DNA of 64,000 bases from Deltaproteobacteria bacterium (GCA_021780755.1 JAJXYF010000018.1:50922-114921); one strand, 5' to 3'. Shown: positions 1 to 9,847, numbered from the stretch's first letter. The notes: generated by a model not told the origin, from the sequence alone. Translations and numbers: made by a program.

Positions 1-1
1 G

Positions 2-70
2 CTGTCGGAGGTCGTGGGCGAGATGATGGCCGAAGCAGCCCCGCTGTTGTTCCAGGCGATGCAACGCTGA
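2..70 (+). CDS. C-terminal end of an unidentified protein (partial)
   Basis: An open plus-strand frame enters from the left edge and stops with TGA at 68-70, giving 22 residues that end in FQAMQR. The gene start lies outside the window. The fragment is too short to assign to a family. It is convergent with the ammonium transporter gene, 51 bp away. Confidence 0.4.
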   Translation: MSEVVGEMMAEAAPLLFQAMQR

Positions 71-121
71 TCTGCCGCGGCAACTCGTCCAAATTCCTCT
101 GAGTCGTCCCGGTCGCGGATG

Positions 122-1453
122 TTACGCTTCCAAGGCGTAGCCGTTCTCGTCGTGCTCGCTAAGATCGAGGCCCATCGATTCGGACTCCGCGTCAACGCGC
201 AATCCGACGACCGCGTCCGTCACCTTCAACAGAATGAGGCTGCCGACGAACGCGAACGTGATACTCGCGCCGACCGCAATCGCCTGCACCAGTAATTGCC
301 GGGGATTCCCGTACAACAGACCGTTCGCGCCGCCCGAATTCACGGCCGCGCTGGCGAAGACTCCGGTCGCGAGCGCCCCCCAGATGCCGCCGACGCCATG
401 GACTCCGACCACATCGAGCGCGTCGTCGTAGCCGAAGCGCGATTTCATCCGCACCGCCTGAAAGCATATGACGCCGGCCACCGCGCCGATCGCGATCGCA
501 CCTCCGGGACCGACGTAGCCCGACGCCGGAGTGATCGCGACGAGGCCGGCGACGGCGCCGCTGGCCGCGCCGAGCACGGTCGGCTTGCCGATCCTCCACC
601 ATTCGGCGAACACCCACGAAATCGTCGCCGCGCACGCGCCGAGATGGGTCGCGACGAAGGCCGAGACCGCGAGTCCATTGGCGGCCAGCGCGCTGCCGGC
701 GTTGAAGCCGAACCATCCGAACCACAGCAGGCCCGCGCCGGTAATCGTGAGCGTCAGGTTGTGCGGGACCATCGGCTCGCGCGGATAACCGCGCCGCCGC
801 CCGATGATCAGCACCGCCGCCAGCGCCGAGACTCCCGAGGAGATATGAACGACGGTGCCGCCGGCGAAATCCAGCGCGCCCATCCGATGGATCCAGCCGT
901 CGATACCCCACACCCAATGCGCCAGCGGATCATAGATCAGGGTCGTCCAGAGCAGGCTGAAGACGAGGAAGCCGCGAAATGAAATCCGCTCGGCAAACGC
1001 GCCCGTAATCAGCGCGGGCGTGATCACGGCAAACATGCATTGAAAGACCATGTACGCCTGATGCGGAATGGTCGCGGCATAGGCGGGGTAGGCCTGCGAA
1101 GCGCTGACGCCGTTGAGCCCAATCCAGCTCAACCCGCCGATGAACCAGGTATAGGGCGAGAACGCCAGGCTATATCCAAACAGGGCCCACTGCACCGAGA
1201 TGATCGCGACCAGGAAAAAGCTCTGCATGAGGGTGGCGAGCACGTTTTTGCGCCGCACCATGCCGGCGTAAAAGAGCGCCAGGCCCGGCGCGGTCATCAG
1301 CAGCACCAGGGCCGACGAAGTCAGCACCCATGCGGTATCGCCGGCACTGATATTCGCATCATCAGCGGCGAGCGAAGGCGTCGCGCGAATCAGCAGGACG
1401 AAGCCCGCGAGTGCGATTGTATGTACGAGCGTGCGGAGCCGAATCGGGCGCAT
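122..1453 (-). CDS. amtB: Ammonium transporter, Amt/MEP family
   Basis: Inner-membrane channel that takes up ammonium. The 443-residue product is the usual length for Amt proteins. It opens with a signal-like hydrophobic stretch ending ATPSLAA and continues with about eleven membrane segments. The paired pore histidines are visible as H203 (GGTVVHISSG) and H352 (GVHGVGG), and the AERISFRG segment is typical of the family. The frame is open further upstream, but the ATG at 1453 is preceded by a GGGGG-rich ribosome site and begins the signal-like segment, so it was chosen. No glnK gene is seen beside it. The C-terminal tail is acidic (SEHDENG). Confidence 0.93.
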   Translation of the reverse strand: MRPIRLRTLVHTIALAGFVLLIRATPSLAADDANISAGDTAWVLTSSALVLLMTAPGLALFYAGMVRRKNVLATLMQSFFLVAIISVQWALFGYSLAFSPYTWFIGGLSWIGLNGVSASQAYPAYAATIPHQAYMVFQCMFAVITPALITGAFAERISFRGFLVFSLLWTTLIYDPLAHWVWGIDGWIHRMGALDFAGGTVVHISSGVSALAAVLIIGRRRGYPREPMVPHNLTLTITGAGLLWFGWFGFNAGSALAANGLAVSAFVATHLGACAATISWVFAEWWRIGKPTVLGAASGAVAGLVAITPASGYVGPGGAIAIGAVAGVICFQAVRMKSRFGYDDALDVVGVHGVGGIWGALATGVFASAAVNSGGANGLLYGNPRQLLVQAIAVGASITFAFVGSLILLKVTDAVVGLRVDAESESMGLDLSEHDENGYALEA

Positions 1454-1620
1454 TCCCAATCCCCCATAGAGAAAGCGATTGCTCGCGACGCCAAGTGAAC
1501 AGCCGGGTCGTCGCGCGCGTGCGGACGGGCCGACTCGCTCGCTTGGCGAGCGCATCAGGGCAATGCTTGTGACAGAAGTTGCGCCCGTCCACAAGGAAGG
1601 CGGACGGCGCCGTGCCCCCC

Positions 1621-2805
1621 TCAACCCTTTGGCAGTTGCAGGATGCGCTCGCCGATCATGTTCTTCTGCACCGCTGAGGTGCCGCCCGCGATCGTCAGCA
1701 TCTCGACGTTGAGGATACGGCGCATCCAGTCGCCCTCCGGCGCAAACGGCGATTTGCGCTCGATCATCGCGTAGCCGCCCAGCAGTCGCGTCGCGAATTT
1801 AGTCATGCGCTGCGAGAGGTCGGTCGAAATCAGCTTGCCGATCGACGACTCGGCGCCCGGCTGCTGACCCTTGAGCCGCTTCGAGAGCGCGCGCAACCCG
1901 TTGTACTTCTTCGCCGTCACTTCGATCGCGAACTGCGCGATCTGCTGACGGATTTCGTCATCCGCGGCGGCGGAATGGCCGCCGAGCGGAATGGTCTGCG
2001 CCATCTCGACCAGTTGCGCCAGTATCACCTCGGTACCGCCGATCGTTTCGCTGATGCCGAAGCGCTCGTGCATCAGCGTGTTCACCAGTACCTGCCACCC
2101 GGCGTTGAGCGGCCCGAGCAGGTTCTCCTTGGGCACGCGAACGTCCTCGAAGAAAATCTCGTTGAACTCGGAATCACCGGTGATCTGCTTGAGCGGTTTC
2201 ACGACCACGCCGGGGCTGTGCATATCGACCAGCAACGCGCTCATCCCCTTATGCTTAGGCACATCGGGGTCGGTGCGGACGAAAAGCTGGCAGAAGTCCG
2301 AGCGATGCGCGTGCGTCGTCCAGACCTTCTGCCCGTTGACGATAAACTCGTCGCCGTGGAGTTCGGCGCGGGTCTGAATCGACGCCAGGTCGCTGCCGGC
2401 GCCGGGTTCCGACATGCCTTCGCACCAGATTTCGTCGGCCATGATGATCGGTTTGAGGTAGCGCTGCTTTTGCTCGTCGGTGCCCCATTGCATCAGGGCG
2501 GGCCCGGTCATGATGATGCCGAGCACGTTGATGCCCATCGGCAGACCCAGCCGGCCGAGTTCCTGCTGAAAAATGACCTGCTCGATAAAGGTGGCCCCGC
2601 GACCGCCGTATTCCTTCGGCCAGTTGAGCCCCGCCCACCCGTGTTCGTAGAGTTTTTTATGCCAGCGCTTGTTGCGCTCCCACAGCAGGTCCTCGTCGAT
2701 GCGCTCCTTTTCCTCCGGCGTCAGCGGCGGCGGCTGATTAGCCTCCAGCCACGTGCGAACTTCCTGACGATAGACTTCCTGTTCGGGCGAGTAGTTGAAA
2801 TCCAT
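1621..2805 (-). CDS. Acyl-CoA dehydrogenase
   Basis: FAD-dependent alpha,beta-dehydrogenation of an acyl-CoA; substrate unknown. The 394-residue protein has the full ACAD layout: N-terminal helical domain, the WCEGMSEPGAGSDLAS flavin/substrate segment, VNGQKVWTT, the middle beta-domain, and a C-terminal helical domain ending in TIAGGTSAVQKN. The MCAD-type catalytic Glu of the YEGT motif is Gly here, so the base, if present, lies elsewhere as in LCAD or IVD. The ATG at 2805 has an AAGGGG ribosome site. It resembles the dehydrogenase at 8657-9847 and may act in degradation of branched or cyclic acids; this last point is inference. Confidence 0.9.
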   Translation of the reverse strand: MDFNYSPEQEVYRQEVRTWLEANQPPPLTPEEKERIDEDLLWERNKRWHKKLYEHGWAGLNWPKEYGGRGATFIEQVIFQQELGRLGLPMGINVLGIIMTGPALMQWGTDEQKQRYLKPIIMADEIWCEGMSEPGAGSDLASIQTRAELHGDEFIVNGQKVWTTHAHRSDFCQLFVRTDPDVPKHKGMSALLVDMHSPGVVVKPLKQITGDSEFNEIFFEDVRVPKENLLGPLNAGWQVLVNTLMHERFGISETIGGTEVILAQLVEMAQTIPLGGHSAAADDEIRQQIAQFAIEVTAKKYNGLRALSKRLKGQQPGAESSIGKLISTDLSQRMTKFATRLLGGYAMIERKSPFAPEGDWMRRILNVEMLTIAGGTSAVQKNMIGERILQLPKG

Positions 2806-2943
2806 TGGCGGTCCCCTTCAAGACGAATCACGCGCTATTCCAATGATCGTACCGAAGCTCGTGCAAATTAGGTAGCGTTATGAGACCGCGCCGCAGCCGC
2901 TTGCGGGAGACCCGCGTTCACAAATTTGGCAGATTTTTCTGAA

Positions 2944-3681
2944 ATGGACCGCCAGAGCGCATTTTCGTATCGATGTAACCAGTGCGGACGCTGTTGTCAT
3001 AACCAGGCAATAACGCTCTCGCCGGTGGACGTGATCGCGATCGCGCGCGGCGGGGGAATCAGCACGGGCGATGCGATCGCGCGCTACACGTTGCGGCGCG
3101 GATCGCTGCTCCGATTCCTCCCGGACGGTCGCTGCGCGGCGCTCGACGGCGTGGGTTGCTCGATCCATCGCGGACGCCCGCTCGCGTGCCGGCTCTATCC
3201 ACTCGGACTGGAACGCGACGGCGGGCGTGAACGCTTCGTGGCGCTCGAAGCGGCGGCGGGTTCGACCGGCGTTTACGGCGTTGACGGCACCGTCGGCGAA
3301 TTTCTCGCCGGGCAGGAGATCGACAGTCATTTGGCGTTGAGTGAGCGTTACCGTCCTCTCATCCGGACGATGAGTGAGCGTATCGCGGGCCTGATCGACT
3401 TCGCGGCGATCGAACCGCGCGAGTTCTGGCGGCGCGCAGTCGCGGAAGCCTTGCGTGAGACGAGCTTCGACCGGAATCGGATCATTGAGGCGATTTTCGA
3501 CGCGGATAGCTACGGATGCGCTCGCAAATCGATCGCCGCGACGGTCGCGGCGCATCTGCCGGCGCTGAACGACCTCGCACGGCACGAGACTGATGCAACG
3601 GTGATCGCGGTGGCGGCGGTACTGCTCGCAGTCAGCCTGGGGTATTCGCCGTCGGAAGCGATCTCCGCCGCAAACACCTAG
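2944..3681 (+). CDS. YkgJ-type CxxCxxCC cluster-binding protein
   Basis: The N-terminus carries CNQCGRCC, the signature of the YkgJ family of presumed zinc- or iron-binding proteins, followed by a CSIHRGRPLACRLYPLG segment typical of the same family. About 245 residues; the C-terminal half has no recognised domain. The first in-frame ATG at 2944 is used; a TTG at 2926 is also possible. Neither has a clear ribosome site. The gene is convergent with the peroxiredoxin gene and overlaps its 3' end by 4 bp. The biochemical role of the family is not established. Confidence 0.8.
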   Translation: MDRQSAFSYRCNQCGRCCHNQAITLSPVDVIAIARGGGISTGDAIARYTLRRGSLLRFLPDGRCAALDGVGCSIHRGRPLACRLYPLGLERDGGRERFVALEAAAGSTGVYGVDGTVGEFLAGQEIDSHLALSERYRPLIRTMSERIAGLIDFAAIEPREFWRRAVAEALRETSFDRNRIIEAIFDADSYGCARKSIAATVAAHLPALNDLARHETDATVIAVAAVLLAVSLGYSPSEAISAANT

Positions 3682-4325
3682 TCGGGTTCGCTGTCGGAAT
3701 CGACGCCCTTGCGCTGCTTAGGCTGAGCGGTCGGCGCGGCGGTGGGGGTGGCGGACGGCGTCGCGGCGGGAGTCGGCGGCGGCTGGTCCGCTCCGAGGTC
3801 GCGCACGATCTGCCGCGCGTGACTCGCAGGGTCCACGTTGGGATAGACCTTCAGGATGCGGCCGTCATCGCCGATCACATAAGTAACGCGCCGGTCGAGG
3901 CCGAGGATCGGGATGCCGTTATCGGCGCCGTAGGCCTTGGCGATCTTGTGGTCGGGATCGAGCAGCAACGGGAAGGGCAGGCTGTATTTCTTCGCGAACG
4001 CGCGATGGCTGTCGGCGCTGTCGATACTGCATCCGAGCAGCACGATGCCCCATCGCTGCAAATCGTTGTACCCGTCGCGAAAGCTGCACGCCTCCCTGGT
4101 GCATCCGGGCGTGTTGTCCTTCGGGTAGAAGTAGAGCACGACCTTGCGGCCGCGATAATCGCTGAGCTTGACCGGCGTCGATTGGTCACCGACAACGGCG
4201 GCGGTCGAAAATTCCGGAGCGACGTCGCCCACCTTGAGCATCTCGGCCCGCGCCAGCCACGGAAAAAGAAGATTGAAGAGGGCTCCCATAAAGACGACTC
4301 CAATAGCGGTCCTGAGAAACCTCAT
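3678..4325 (-). CDS. Extracytoplasmic PrxQ/BCP-type peroxiredoxin
   Basis: Thiol peroxidase of the AhpC/TSA superfamily. The peroxidatic Cys75 sits in NTPGCT, and Cys80 five residues later is the resolving Cys of the PrxQ/BCP type. Unlike most BCP proteins it has an N-terminal signal peptide (hydrophobic FMGALFNLLFPWL, then ARA), so it is probably exported. The C-terminus (about residues 180-215) is a Pro/Thr/Ala-rich tail ending in charged residues, probably a disordered linker. The fold is otherwise complete (LLLDPDHKIAKAYG, YVIGDDGRI). No thioredoxin partner is adjacent. Confidence 0.88.
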   Translation of the reverse strand: MRFLRTAIGVVFMGALFNLLFPWLARAEMLKVGDVAPEFSTAAVVGDQSTPVKLSDYRGRKVVLYFYPKDNTPGCTREACSFRDGYNDLQRWGIVLLGCSIDSADSHRAFAKKYSLPFPLLLDPDHKIAKAYGADNGIPILGLDRRVTYVIGDDGRILKVYPNVDPASHARQIVRDLGADQPPPTPAATPSATPTAAPTAQPKQRKGVDSDSEPD

Positions 4326-4395
4326 TGAATGAGTATAGATCGACTGACTATTGGCGGTTCGCCGACTGACTATAGTTACCGGGCGCCGGCCAAGC

Positions 4396-5322
4396 CTAAA
4401 CGTAATGGAGCCACTGGTTATAGCGAGCCTCGCGTCCGCGCAGCGCGCCGTGAAAGACTTCGATCACCTTGCGCGTGATCGGCCCGGGCTTGCCGTCGCC
4501 AATCTGGCGGTCGTCGAGTTCGCGCACCGGCGTGACTTCGGCGGCGGTGCCGGTCATGAACGCTTCGTCCGAGATATAAACCAGGTCGCGCGGGAATTGC
4601 TGCTCGAGCACCTGGATACCGTCGTCGGCCAGAATCTTCATGACCGCATCGCGGGTGATTCCCGCCAAACACGACATCAGCGGCGGCGTCCGCACCACGC
4701 CGTCGCGCACGATAAAGAAATTCTCGCCGCTCCCCTCGGAGACGTAACCGTTGACGTCGAGCAGGAGCGCTTCGTCGTAACCGTTGCGCCGCGCCTCGTA
4801 ACCGGCCAACGCGGAATTGACGTAGTTGGCCGAGGTCTTTGCCATCGCCATCATCGAGTTGTGATGAAAGCGCACGAACGAGGAGGTCTTGAGCCGGACG
4901 CCCTTGGTGATGCCGTCGTCGCCGAGGTACGCGCCCCACGGCCACGCCGCAATCGCGAGTCGAACCTGATTATTGCGCGCGACCACACCCATCTCGCCGG
5001 CGCCGTAAAAGGCGATCGGCCGCAGATAGCATTCGTCAAACTTGTTGATGCGGACAACGTCGGCGCAGGCCTTCACGATCTCTTCCTGGCTGAACGGGAT
5101 GTGCATCTCGAGGATATGCGCGGAATCGAAGAGCCGCCGGATGTGCTCCTGGGCGCGGAAAATCGCCGATCGCCCATTTTCTGACTTGTAGCAGCGCATC
5201 CCTTCGAAGACCGCCAGCCCGTAATGCAGGCTGTGGGTGAGGACGTGGACGTTGGCCTGTTCATACGGGACCATCTCGCCGTCCATCCAGATCCTTTCCG
5301 AGCGCACGTTGTTTGCAGCCAA
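4396..5322 (-). CDS. ilvE: Branched-chain amino acid aminotransferase
   Basis: PLP-dependent class IV aminotransferase that interconverts Val, Leu and Ile with their 2-oxo acids. At 308 residues it matches IlvE length. Recognisable parts are HSLHYGLAVFEGMR, the YLRPIAFYG segment, NYVNSALAGYEA before the PLP region, DEALLLDVNGYVSEGSGEN and the C-terminal FMTGTAAEVTPV. The open frame reaches 5451, but TTG at 5322 lies about 8 nt after AGGCGAGG and gives the normal N-terminus (ANNVRSERIWMDG), so it was preferred. It stands alone between peroxiredoxin and poly(A) polymerase genes. Confidence 0.92.
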   Translation of the reverse strand: MAANNVRSERIWMDGEMVPYEQANVHVLTHSLHYGLAVFEGMRCYKSENGRSAIFRAQEHIRRLFDSAHILEMHIPFSQEEIVKACADVVRINKFDECYLRPIAFYGAGEMGVVARNNQVRLAIAAWPWGAYLGDDGITKGVRLKTSSFVRFHHNSMMAMAKTSANYVNSALAGYEARRNGYDEALLLDVNGYVSEGSGENFFIVRDGVVRTPPLMSCLAGITRDAVMKILADDGIQVLEQQFPRDLVYISDEAFMTGTAAEVTPVRELDDRQIGDGKPGPITRKVIEVFHGALRGREARYNQWLHYV

Positions 5323-5517
5323 AACGGAACCTCGCCTGAGAGTATTAGACGCCCGCCGGGGCCGTCGGTCACGGCACGTCGCGCGGCCCGCGGGGTGGTC
5401 TCGGCCTTTGCGCGTCCGCGCGGCGTTTTCACCCCCCCAACGGAGCTTCAAAAGTAGTCGATGACGCCCGCATGGACAAGCCGCGAAATCGTTATGCGGC
5501 CCGCGGCCTACCCGATT

Positions 5518-6966
5518 TCAACGGTGACCGGGCAGTCTGTCGGCGCCGCGCTCATCGGGTGCGGAGTCATCAGCGGTGGCCGCGGGTGTGGCCGGCAACG
5601 ATTCATTGGCGTTGACGCCGGCGTCATTGCCGCCGTCAGGCGACGATATCGCGGCGGTCAGGACGCTGGTTGCGGAGGGCCGGCGGCGGCGTCCGCCACG
5701 ATGTCGTCGGCGGCGGCGGACGGGTGGACCGGAGATGGACGATCCGCTAGCGCCCGGGCTGCCGGCGGTATGACCCGCCTCAGCCGATGGCGCGCGCCGA
5801 TGGCGTGGTGGATGGTCGCGGGTCTCGTCCAAAAAGCGATCGAAGGCCGCGACTTCGAGATCGTAGGTCGGCGCGATCAATTCGAAGAAATGGCGTGCCT
5901 CGGGATAGTAGGGACGCCGCACAATCCGCCGCGCGAGGCGCGATCGCGTCATCATATGCGTAGCCGCTTCGAGCAGCAGGCGCATGTGATCGGTATCGGC
6001 GCGGGAAAAGCCCCGCTCGCGCAAAAAATCGACCAGCTCCAGCCGATGGGCCTCGCCCGCGTTGGCCACGGTCGTTCGATGCATATCGGCGAAGACGCAG
6101 GCCAGCACCAGCGGACGCGATGGCTCGACGCCATTTTCGATCGAGCGCCCGAGGGCGGCGAGGTTGCGTGTGGTCGCGGCAATCGCAAGATTCCCGTCGT
6201 CCGGCGCGGTCGCCCTGAGATGGACCGAAAGCTTCGGCAGCAATATTTCAAGCAGCCCCAGCTCTTGCATCAGCAACAATGCGCGCTCGGCGCCCCTGAA
6301 GCTAAGCGTGCGGAAGATTTCCTCGACCAGGCGCGGCACCGAGGCCTTTGCGAGGTCACCGCAATGGCGAATGATCGCGGCGCGGGTGTCCGGCTCGATC
6401 TGAAAATCGAGCTTGGTGGCAAAGCGTACCGCGCGGATCATCCGAACCGGATCCTCGCGCATGCGGACCTCGGGATCGCCGACCGTTCGAATCAGCCGGG
6501 CCTCGAGGTCGGGCACGCCGCCAACGTAATCGAGCACCTGGAAGGAACGCGGATCGTAAAAGAGCGCATTGATGGTGAAATCGCGGCGAAAGGCGTCTTC
6601 CTCCGGTGTGCCGAAGGTATTGTCGTGCCGGATCATCGGATCCTCGCCCTCGGCAACGTCCTCGGCACGCCGGCGAAAGGTCGCGACCTCAATATTCTGC
6701 TGGCCGAAAAAGACGTGGACGAGACGGAAGCGGCGGCCGATCAGTCGCGAGTTGCGAAACAGATCGCGCACCTGCTGCGGATGCGCCGAGGTGGCAACGT
6801 CGAAGTCCTTGGGCCGCCGGCCCATCATCAGATCGCGCACCCCGCCGCCGACCAGATAGCCGGCGTAGTCGGCCGCGATCAGGCGGTAGAGCACCTTGAG
6901 TACGTTCGGATCGATATCGCGCCGCGAGATCGGATGCTGCGAACGCTCCAGAATCGAGGGTTCCAC
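5518..6966 (-). CDS. pcnB: Poly(A) polymerase I / CCA-adding-like nucleotidyltransferase
   Basis: Template-independent nucleotidyltransferase of class II. Motif GGGVRDL followed by KDFDVAT carries the metal-binding Asp54 and Asp56. The RRFRLVHVFFG segment and the FRRDFTINAL motif match PcnB more closely than CCA transferases. The 482-residue protein ends in an arginine-rich tail (RRRRRHRGG, RRRRP), a usual RNA-binding addition in PAP I. The last 50 residues are low-complexity and poorly conserved in type. A long frame on the opposite strand is a GC-bias shadow. Likely role: 3' polyadenylation that targets RNA for decay. Confidence 0.88.
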   Translation of the reverse strand: MEPSILERSQHPISRRDIDPNVLKVLYRLIAADYAGYLVGGGVRDLMMGRRPKDFDVATSAHPQQVRDLFRNSRLIGRRFRLVHVFFGQQNIEVATFRRRAEDVAEGEDPMIRHDNTFGTPEEDAFRRDFTINALFYDPRSFQVLDYVGGVPDLEARLIRTVGDPEVRMREDPVRMIRAVRFATKLDFQIEPDTRAAIIRHCGDLAKASVPRLVEEIFRTLSFRGAERALLLMQELGLLEILLPKLSVHLRATAPDDGNLAIAATTRNLAALGRSIENGVEPSRPLVLACVFADMHRTTVANAGEAHRLELVDFLRERGFSRADTDHMRLLLEAATHMMTRSRLARRIVRRPYYPEARHFFELIAPTYDLEVAAFDRFLDETRDHPPRHRRAPSAEAGHTAGSPGASGSSISGPPVRRRRRHRGGRRRRPSATSVLTAAISSPDGGNDAGVNANESLPATPAATADDSAPDERGADRLPGHR

Positions 6967-7164
6967 TTGGTGTCGTTTCCGTCGTGCCCTGGACGCCTCC
7001 CCCAGCGCCCCTTAGCTCATCCGCAGCGACTCTAGCACGCGCTAGAAAAATCTCCATCGTGCGGACGACGCCGATGAACAGGTCGCAAACCCTGGGGCGA
7101 CGGCGGTGGAAGGTGAAATCCGTGCATCGCTTGCCGTGCCACAATTCAATACAATCGGAAGACT

Positions 7165-8136
7165 ATGTCTCGACCCGATCGACGCACTATACAGGTCGTG
7201 AGCCACGGACCGTCGTGCCTCGACGGAGTAATGGCGGCCGCCACCATCAAACGCTTCTACCTGGAGGAGCGGGTGATCACGATGCTCGCGGCCAACGGCG
7301 ACAGCGACCGCATCATTCAGGGCGTCCGCGCCAAGGGCGGCGACGACGAGATCTGGATTACCGACCTCTCGTGGACCTCGACCAAAACCGCCGAGCATCT
7401 GACCAATCTGGTGAGCAATGGCGCGCGCCTGTACTGGATCGACCACCATCGCACGGCCGTGTCACGGGCCGACGCCCCCGAATTTGACGTGCCGTTCACG
7501 GGGCGCCTGCTTTCGGAAGAGTTCTCGGCGGCGCGGCTCACGTTCAATTATCTAAAGGACCTGGCGGCAGAGCGCGGCGCGCTGGCGCGGCTGCCGGAGT
7601 TCGAGAAGTTCTTTCCCTTCGTCGCGATCGCGGACGACCACGACCGCTGGATCCATCAGGTGCCCGAATCGGCAAACTGGGCGCTGGCGGTGCAGACTCT
7701 CGGCGGCACTGATTCCTATCGGGAGATTACACGTCTTAGCGAGCCGGTCATGAGCCGGCGGCTGCGCCTCGCTTATGAGCAGGGCAAAAAGGCGATGGAC
7801 AAGAGCCTCGACCTCGCCCACGCCACGATGGTCGAGCGGCCGCTCGGCAACGGCCTGAGAATTCGCACCGCGTGTTGCATGGGCTACAGCAGCGAGGTCG
7901 CCTCGAAGCTATACGAGGGCCAGTCGCAGACCGTAATCGCACTGTTCGACCTGCGCAGCCTCGGCGTGAGCCTGCGGCGCAGCACGGACTGCGAAGTCGA
8001 TCTCTCGGTGCTGGCGCAACGGTACGGCGGTGGCGGCCACGCGGCGGCGGCCGGCTTCGCGATCGCCGACGCCAAGCGCGCACCCGCCGAGCGGCTCGCG
8101 GAAATCCTCGGCGACCGCCTCGAACGCGACTCCTGA
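7165..8136 (+). CDS. DHH-family phosphoesterase
   Basis: The 323-residue protein has the DHH arrangement: HGPSCLDG with Asp20, a second aspartate region (ITDLSW), the name motif WIDHHRT (Asp93, His94, His95), and a DHHA1-type C-terminal domain ending in GGGGHAAAAGF. Such proteins hydrolyse phosphodiester bonds in short RNAs, cyclic dinucleotides or similar substrates; the substrate cannot be told from sequence here. The distance to pcnB, with which it is divergent, is 198 bp. The ATG at 7165 is the first in frame. Confidence 0.82.
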   Translation: MSRPDRRTIQVVSHGPSCLDGVMAAATIKRFYLEERVITMLAANGDSDRIIQGVRAKGGDDEIWITDLSWTSTKTAEHLTNLVSNGARLYWIDHHRTAVSRADAPEFDVPFTGRLLSEEFSAARLTFNYLKDLAAERGALARLPEFEKFFPFVAIADDHDRWIHQVPESANWALAVQTLGGTDSYREITRLSEPVMSRRLRLAYEQGKKAMDKSLDLAHATMVERPLGNGLRIRTACCMGYSSEVASKLYEGQSQTVIALFDLRSLGVSLRRSTDCEVDLSVLAQRYGGGGHAAAAGFAIADAKRAPAERLAEILGDRLERDS

Positions 8137-8213
8137 CCGCGTAATTCGCTTCGATATCACCGCCGAATCCTCACGCCTTGCGCATGATTGGCGGCACAGG
8201 ATAGATTCGCGCC

Positions 8214-8642
8214 GTGGATCAGGCCCTCGCACAAATCCTGAATCTGCTGCTCGAATCCGAACGCGCCGGCGTCGCCGCGCTCGATCAACTGCTCAAGGAA
8301 GTCACGCCGGATGAGCTGCGCAAACTGCTCACGACTTCGCGTGAGGACGAGGCAGCCACCGCGAGCCAGCTCGAGGCGCTGATCCGATCCGGCGGCGACA
8401 TTCCAAGCACTAAGGTAGGTGATTTCGCGGCCAAAGTGGCGGCGGCCGGCTCCCTGCGAGAGCGCCTCAAGCTGCTGATTCACGGCGAGGAATGGGTCGC
8501 GCGCAAGGTCGAGGAGGCGATCGCGATAGCGCCCGCAACCGGTCCGATTCACGACCAGTTGCAGAAGATGGCCAATCGTCATCGCTTCGAAGTCGAATGG
8601 GGCCGCGCCGAGCTGATTCGCCTGATGAACACGCTCGGATGA
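8214..8642 (+). CDS. Small helical protein, possibly DUF6306/ferritin-like
   Basis: A 142-residue, almost wholly alpha-helical protein starting with GTG. The pattern LLESERAGVAALDQLL near the N-terminus and the spaced Glu/His residues (HGEEWVARKVEEA, ANRHRFEVEW) recall ferritin-like helical bundles annotated as DUF6306; this is a tentative resemblance from memory. Function unknown. It lies 14 bp before the acyl-CoA dehydrogenase gene, so the two are probably co-transcribed. Confidence 0.6.
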   Translation: MDQALAQILNLLLESERAGVAALDQLLKEVTPDELRKLLTTSREDEAATASQLEALIRSGGDIPSTKVGDFAAKVAAAGSLRERLKLLIHGEEWVARKVEEAIAIAPATGPIHDQLQKMANRHRFEVEWGRAELIRLMNTLG

Positions 8643-8656
8643 ACGGAGATTGATCG

Positions 8657-9847
8657 ATGGACCTGAGCTTTACCCCCGAACAGGAGCAATTTCGCGCCAA
8701 GGTGCAGAAGTTCCTGGGCGAGAATCTGCCACCCGGATGGGGCAAGGCCGGTTTTCGACCCGACGGCATGAGCATGATCGAGTTCATGCGCGATTGGCAG
8801 CGGCGACTGTACGAGGGCGGATTTCTCGGTATGGCGTGGCCGCGGGAGTTTGGCGGGCAGGGCGCCTCGCAGATCGAAATGGCGATCTTCAACGAGGAGG
8901 TCGCGCGCGTGCGCGCCCCGGCGCCTTTGAACGTGCTCGGCCTAACGATGGCCGCGCCGACGATCATCACGTACGGCACCGACGAACAGAAAAAGCGCTA
9001 CCTGCCGAAGATTCTGAGCTGCGAAGAGATCTGGTGCCAGGGCTTTTCCGAGCCCGACTCCGGTTCCGACCTGGCAGCCGCGCGCACCCGCGCCGAACTC
9101 AAGGGCGATGAGTTCGTCGTCAACGGGCAAAAGGTCTGGACCACGCTCGGCCATATCGCCGACTGGTGCATGCTGGTGGTGCGCACCGATCCCGACGCCC
9201 CGAAACATCGCGGGCTCAGCTACCTCCTCGTCGATATGAAAACCCCCGGTATCACGGTGCGTCCGCTCCGGCAGATGACCGGCGAGGCCGAGTTCAACGA
9301 AATGTTCTTCGAGGACGTTCACGTACCGCGCCAGAACCTGCTGGGCGGACTGAACGAGGGCTGGCGCGTAGCGACGACAACGCTGATGAACGAACGCGGC
9401 ACGACCGCGCTGGCGAGCGTGATGCGCTACCGCATCGTGTTCGAGGAGATTCTCGACCTCGTGCGCTCGATGACCCGCAATGGCGCGCCGGCGACGAGCG
9501 ATCCGGCCGTGCGTCAGCGGCTCGCGCAGTTTTACGTTGAACTCGAAATGCTGCGATTTACCTCCTACCGGGCCTTCTCGCAAATCCTAAGGGGTGGAAA
9601 TCCGGGCCCCGAAGGATCGATCTCGAAGCTCGCATGGTCGGAGCTCAATCAGCGGATGCAGGAATTCGTGATCGAGCTCGAAGGTCCCGCCAGCCAGTTG
9701 ATCAAGGGATCGCCATACGCGGTGCAGGGCGGCCGCTGGCAACATCATTTCTTACGCTCGCGCGCGAATACGATTGAGGGCGGCACTTCGGAGATCCAGC
9801 GCAACATCATTGCGGAGCGCGTGCTCGGATTGCCCAAGGCGCGCTAG
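8657..9847 (+). CDS. Acyl-CoA dehydrogenase
   Basis: A 396-residue flavoprotein with the same layout as the ACAD at 1621-2805 (MDLSFTPEQEQFR start, WCQGFSEPDSGSDLAA, VNGQKVWTT, a C-terminal TIEGGTSEIQRN). The two are similar enough by eye to be paralogues. The acid of the MCAD motif is shifted one residue (EGGT instead of YEGT). ATG at 8657 has a GGAG site 10 nt upstream. It follows the small helical protein and is followed by a G/C hairpin at 9863. Acyl-CoA substrate unknown. Confidence 0.9.
   Translation: MDLSFTPEQEQFRAKVQKFLGENLPPGWGKAGFRPDGMSMIEFMRDWQRRLYEGGFLGMAWPREFGGQGASQIEMAIFNEEVARVRAPAPLNVLGLTMAAPTIITYGTDEQKKRYLPKILSCEEIWCQGFSEPDSGSDLAAARTRAELKGDEFVVNGQKVWTTLGHIADWCMLVVRTDPDAPKHRGLSYLLVDMKTPGITVRPLRQMTGEAEFNEMFFEDVHVPRQNLLGGLNEGWRVATTTLMNERGTTALASVMRYRIVFEEILDLVRSMTRNGAPATSDPAVRQRLAQFYVELEMLRFTSYRAFSQILRGGNPGPEGSISKLAWSELNQRMQEFVIELEGPASQLIKGSPYAVQGGRWQHHFLRSRANTIEGGTSEIQRNIIAERVLGLPKAR

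Noticed and set aside
5461..7035. A 524-residue open frame on the plus strand opposite pcnB
   Set aside because: Wholly antisense to a clear nucleotidyltransferase gene, no ribosome site or domain; a high-GC shadow.
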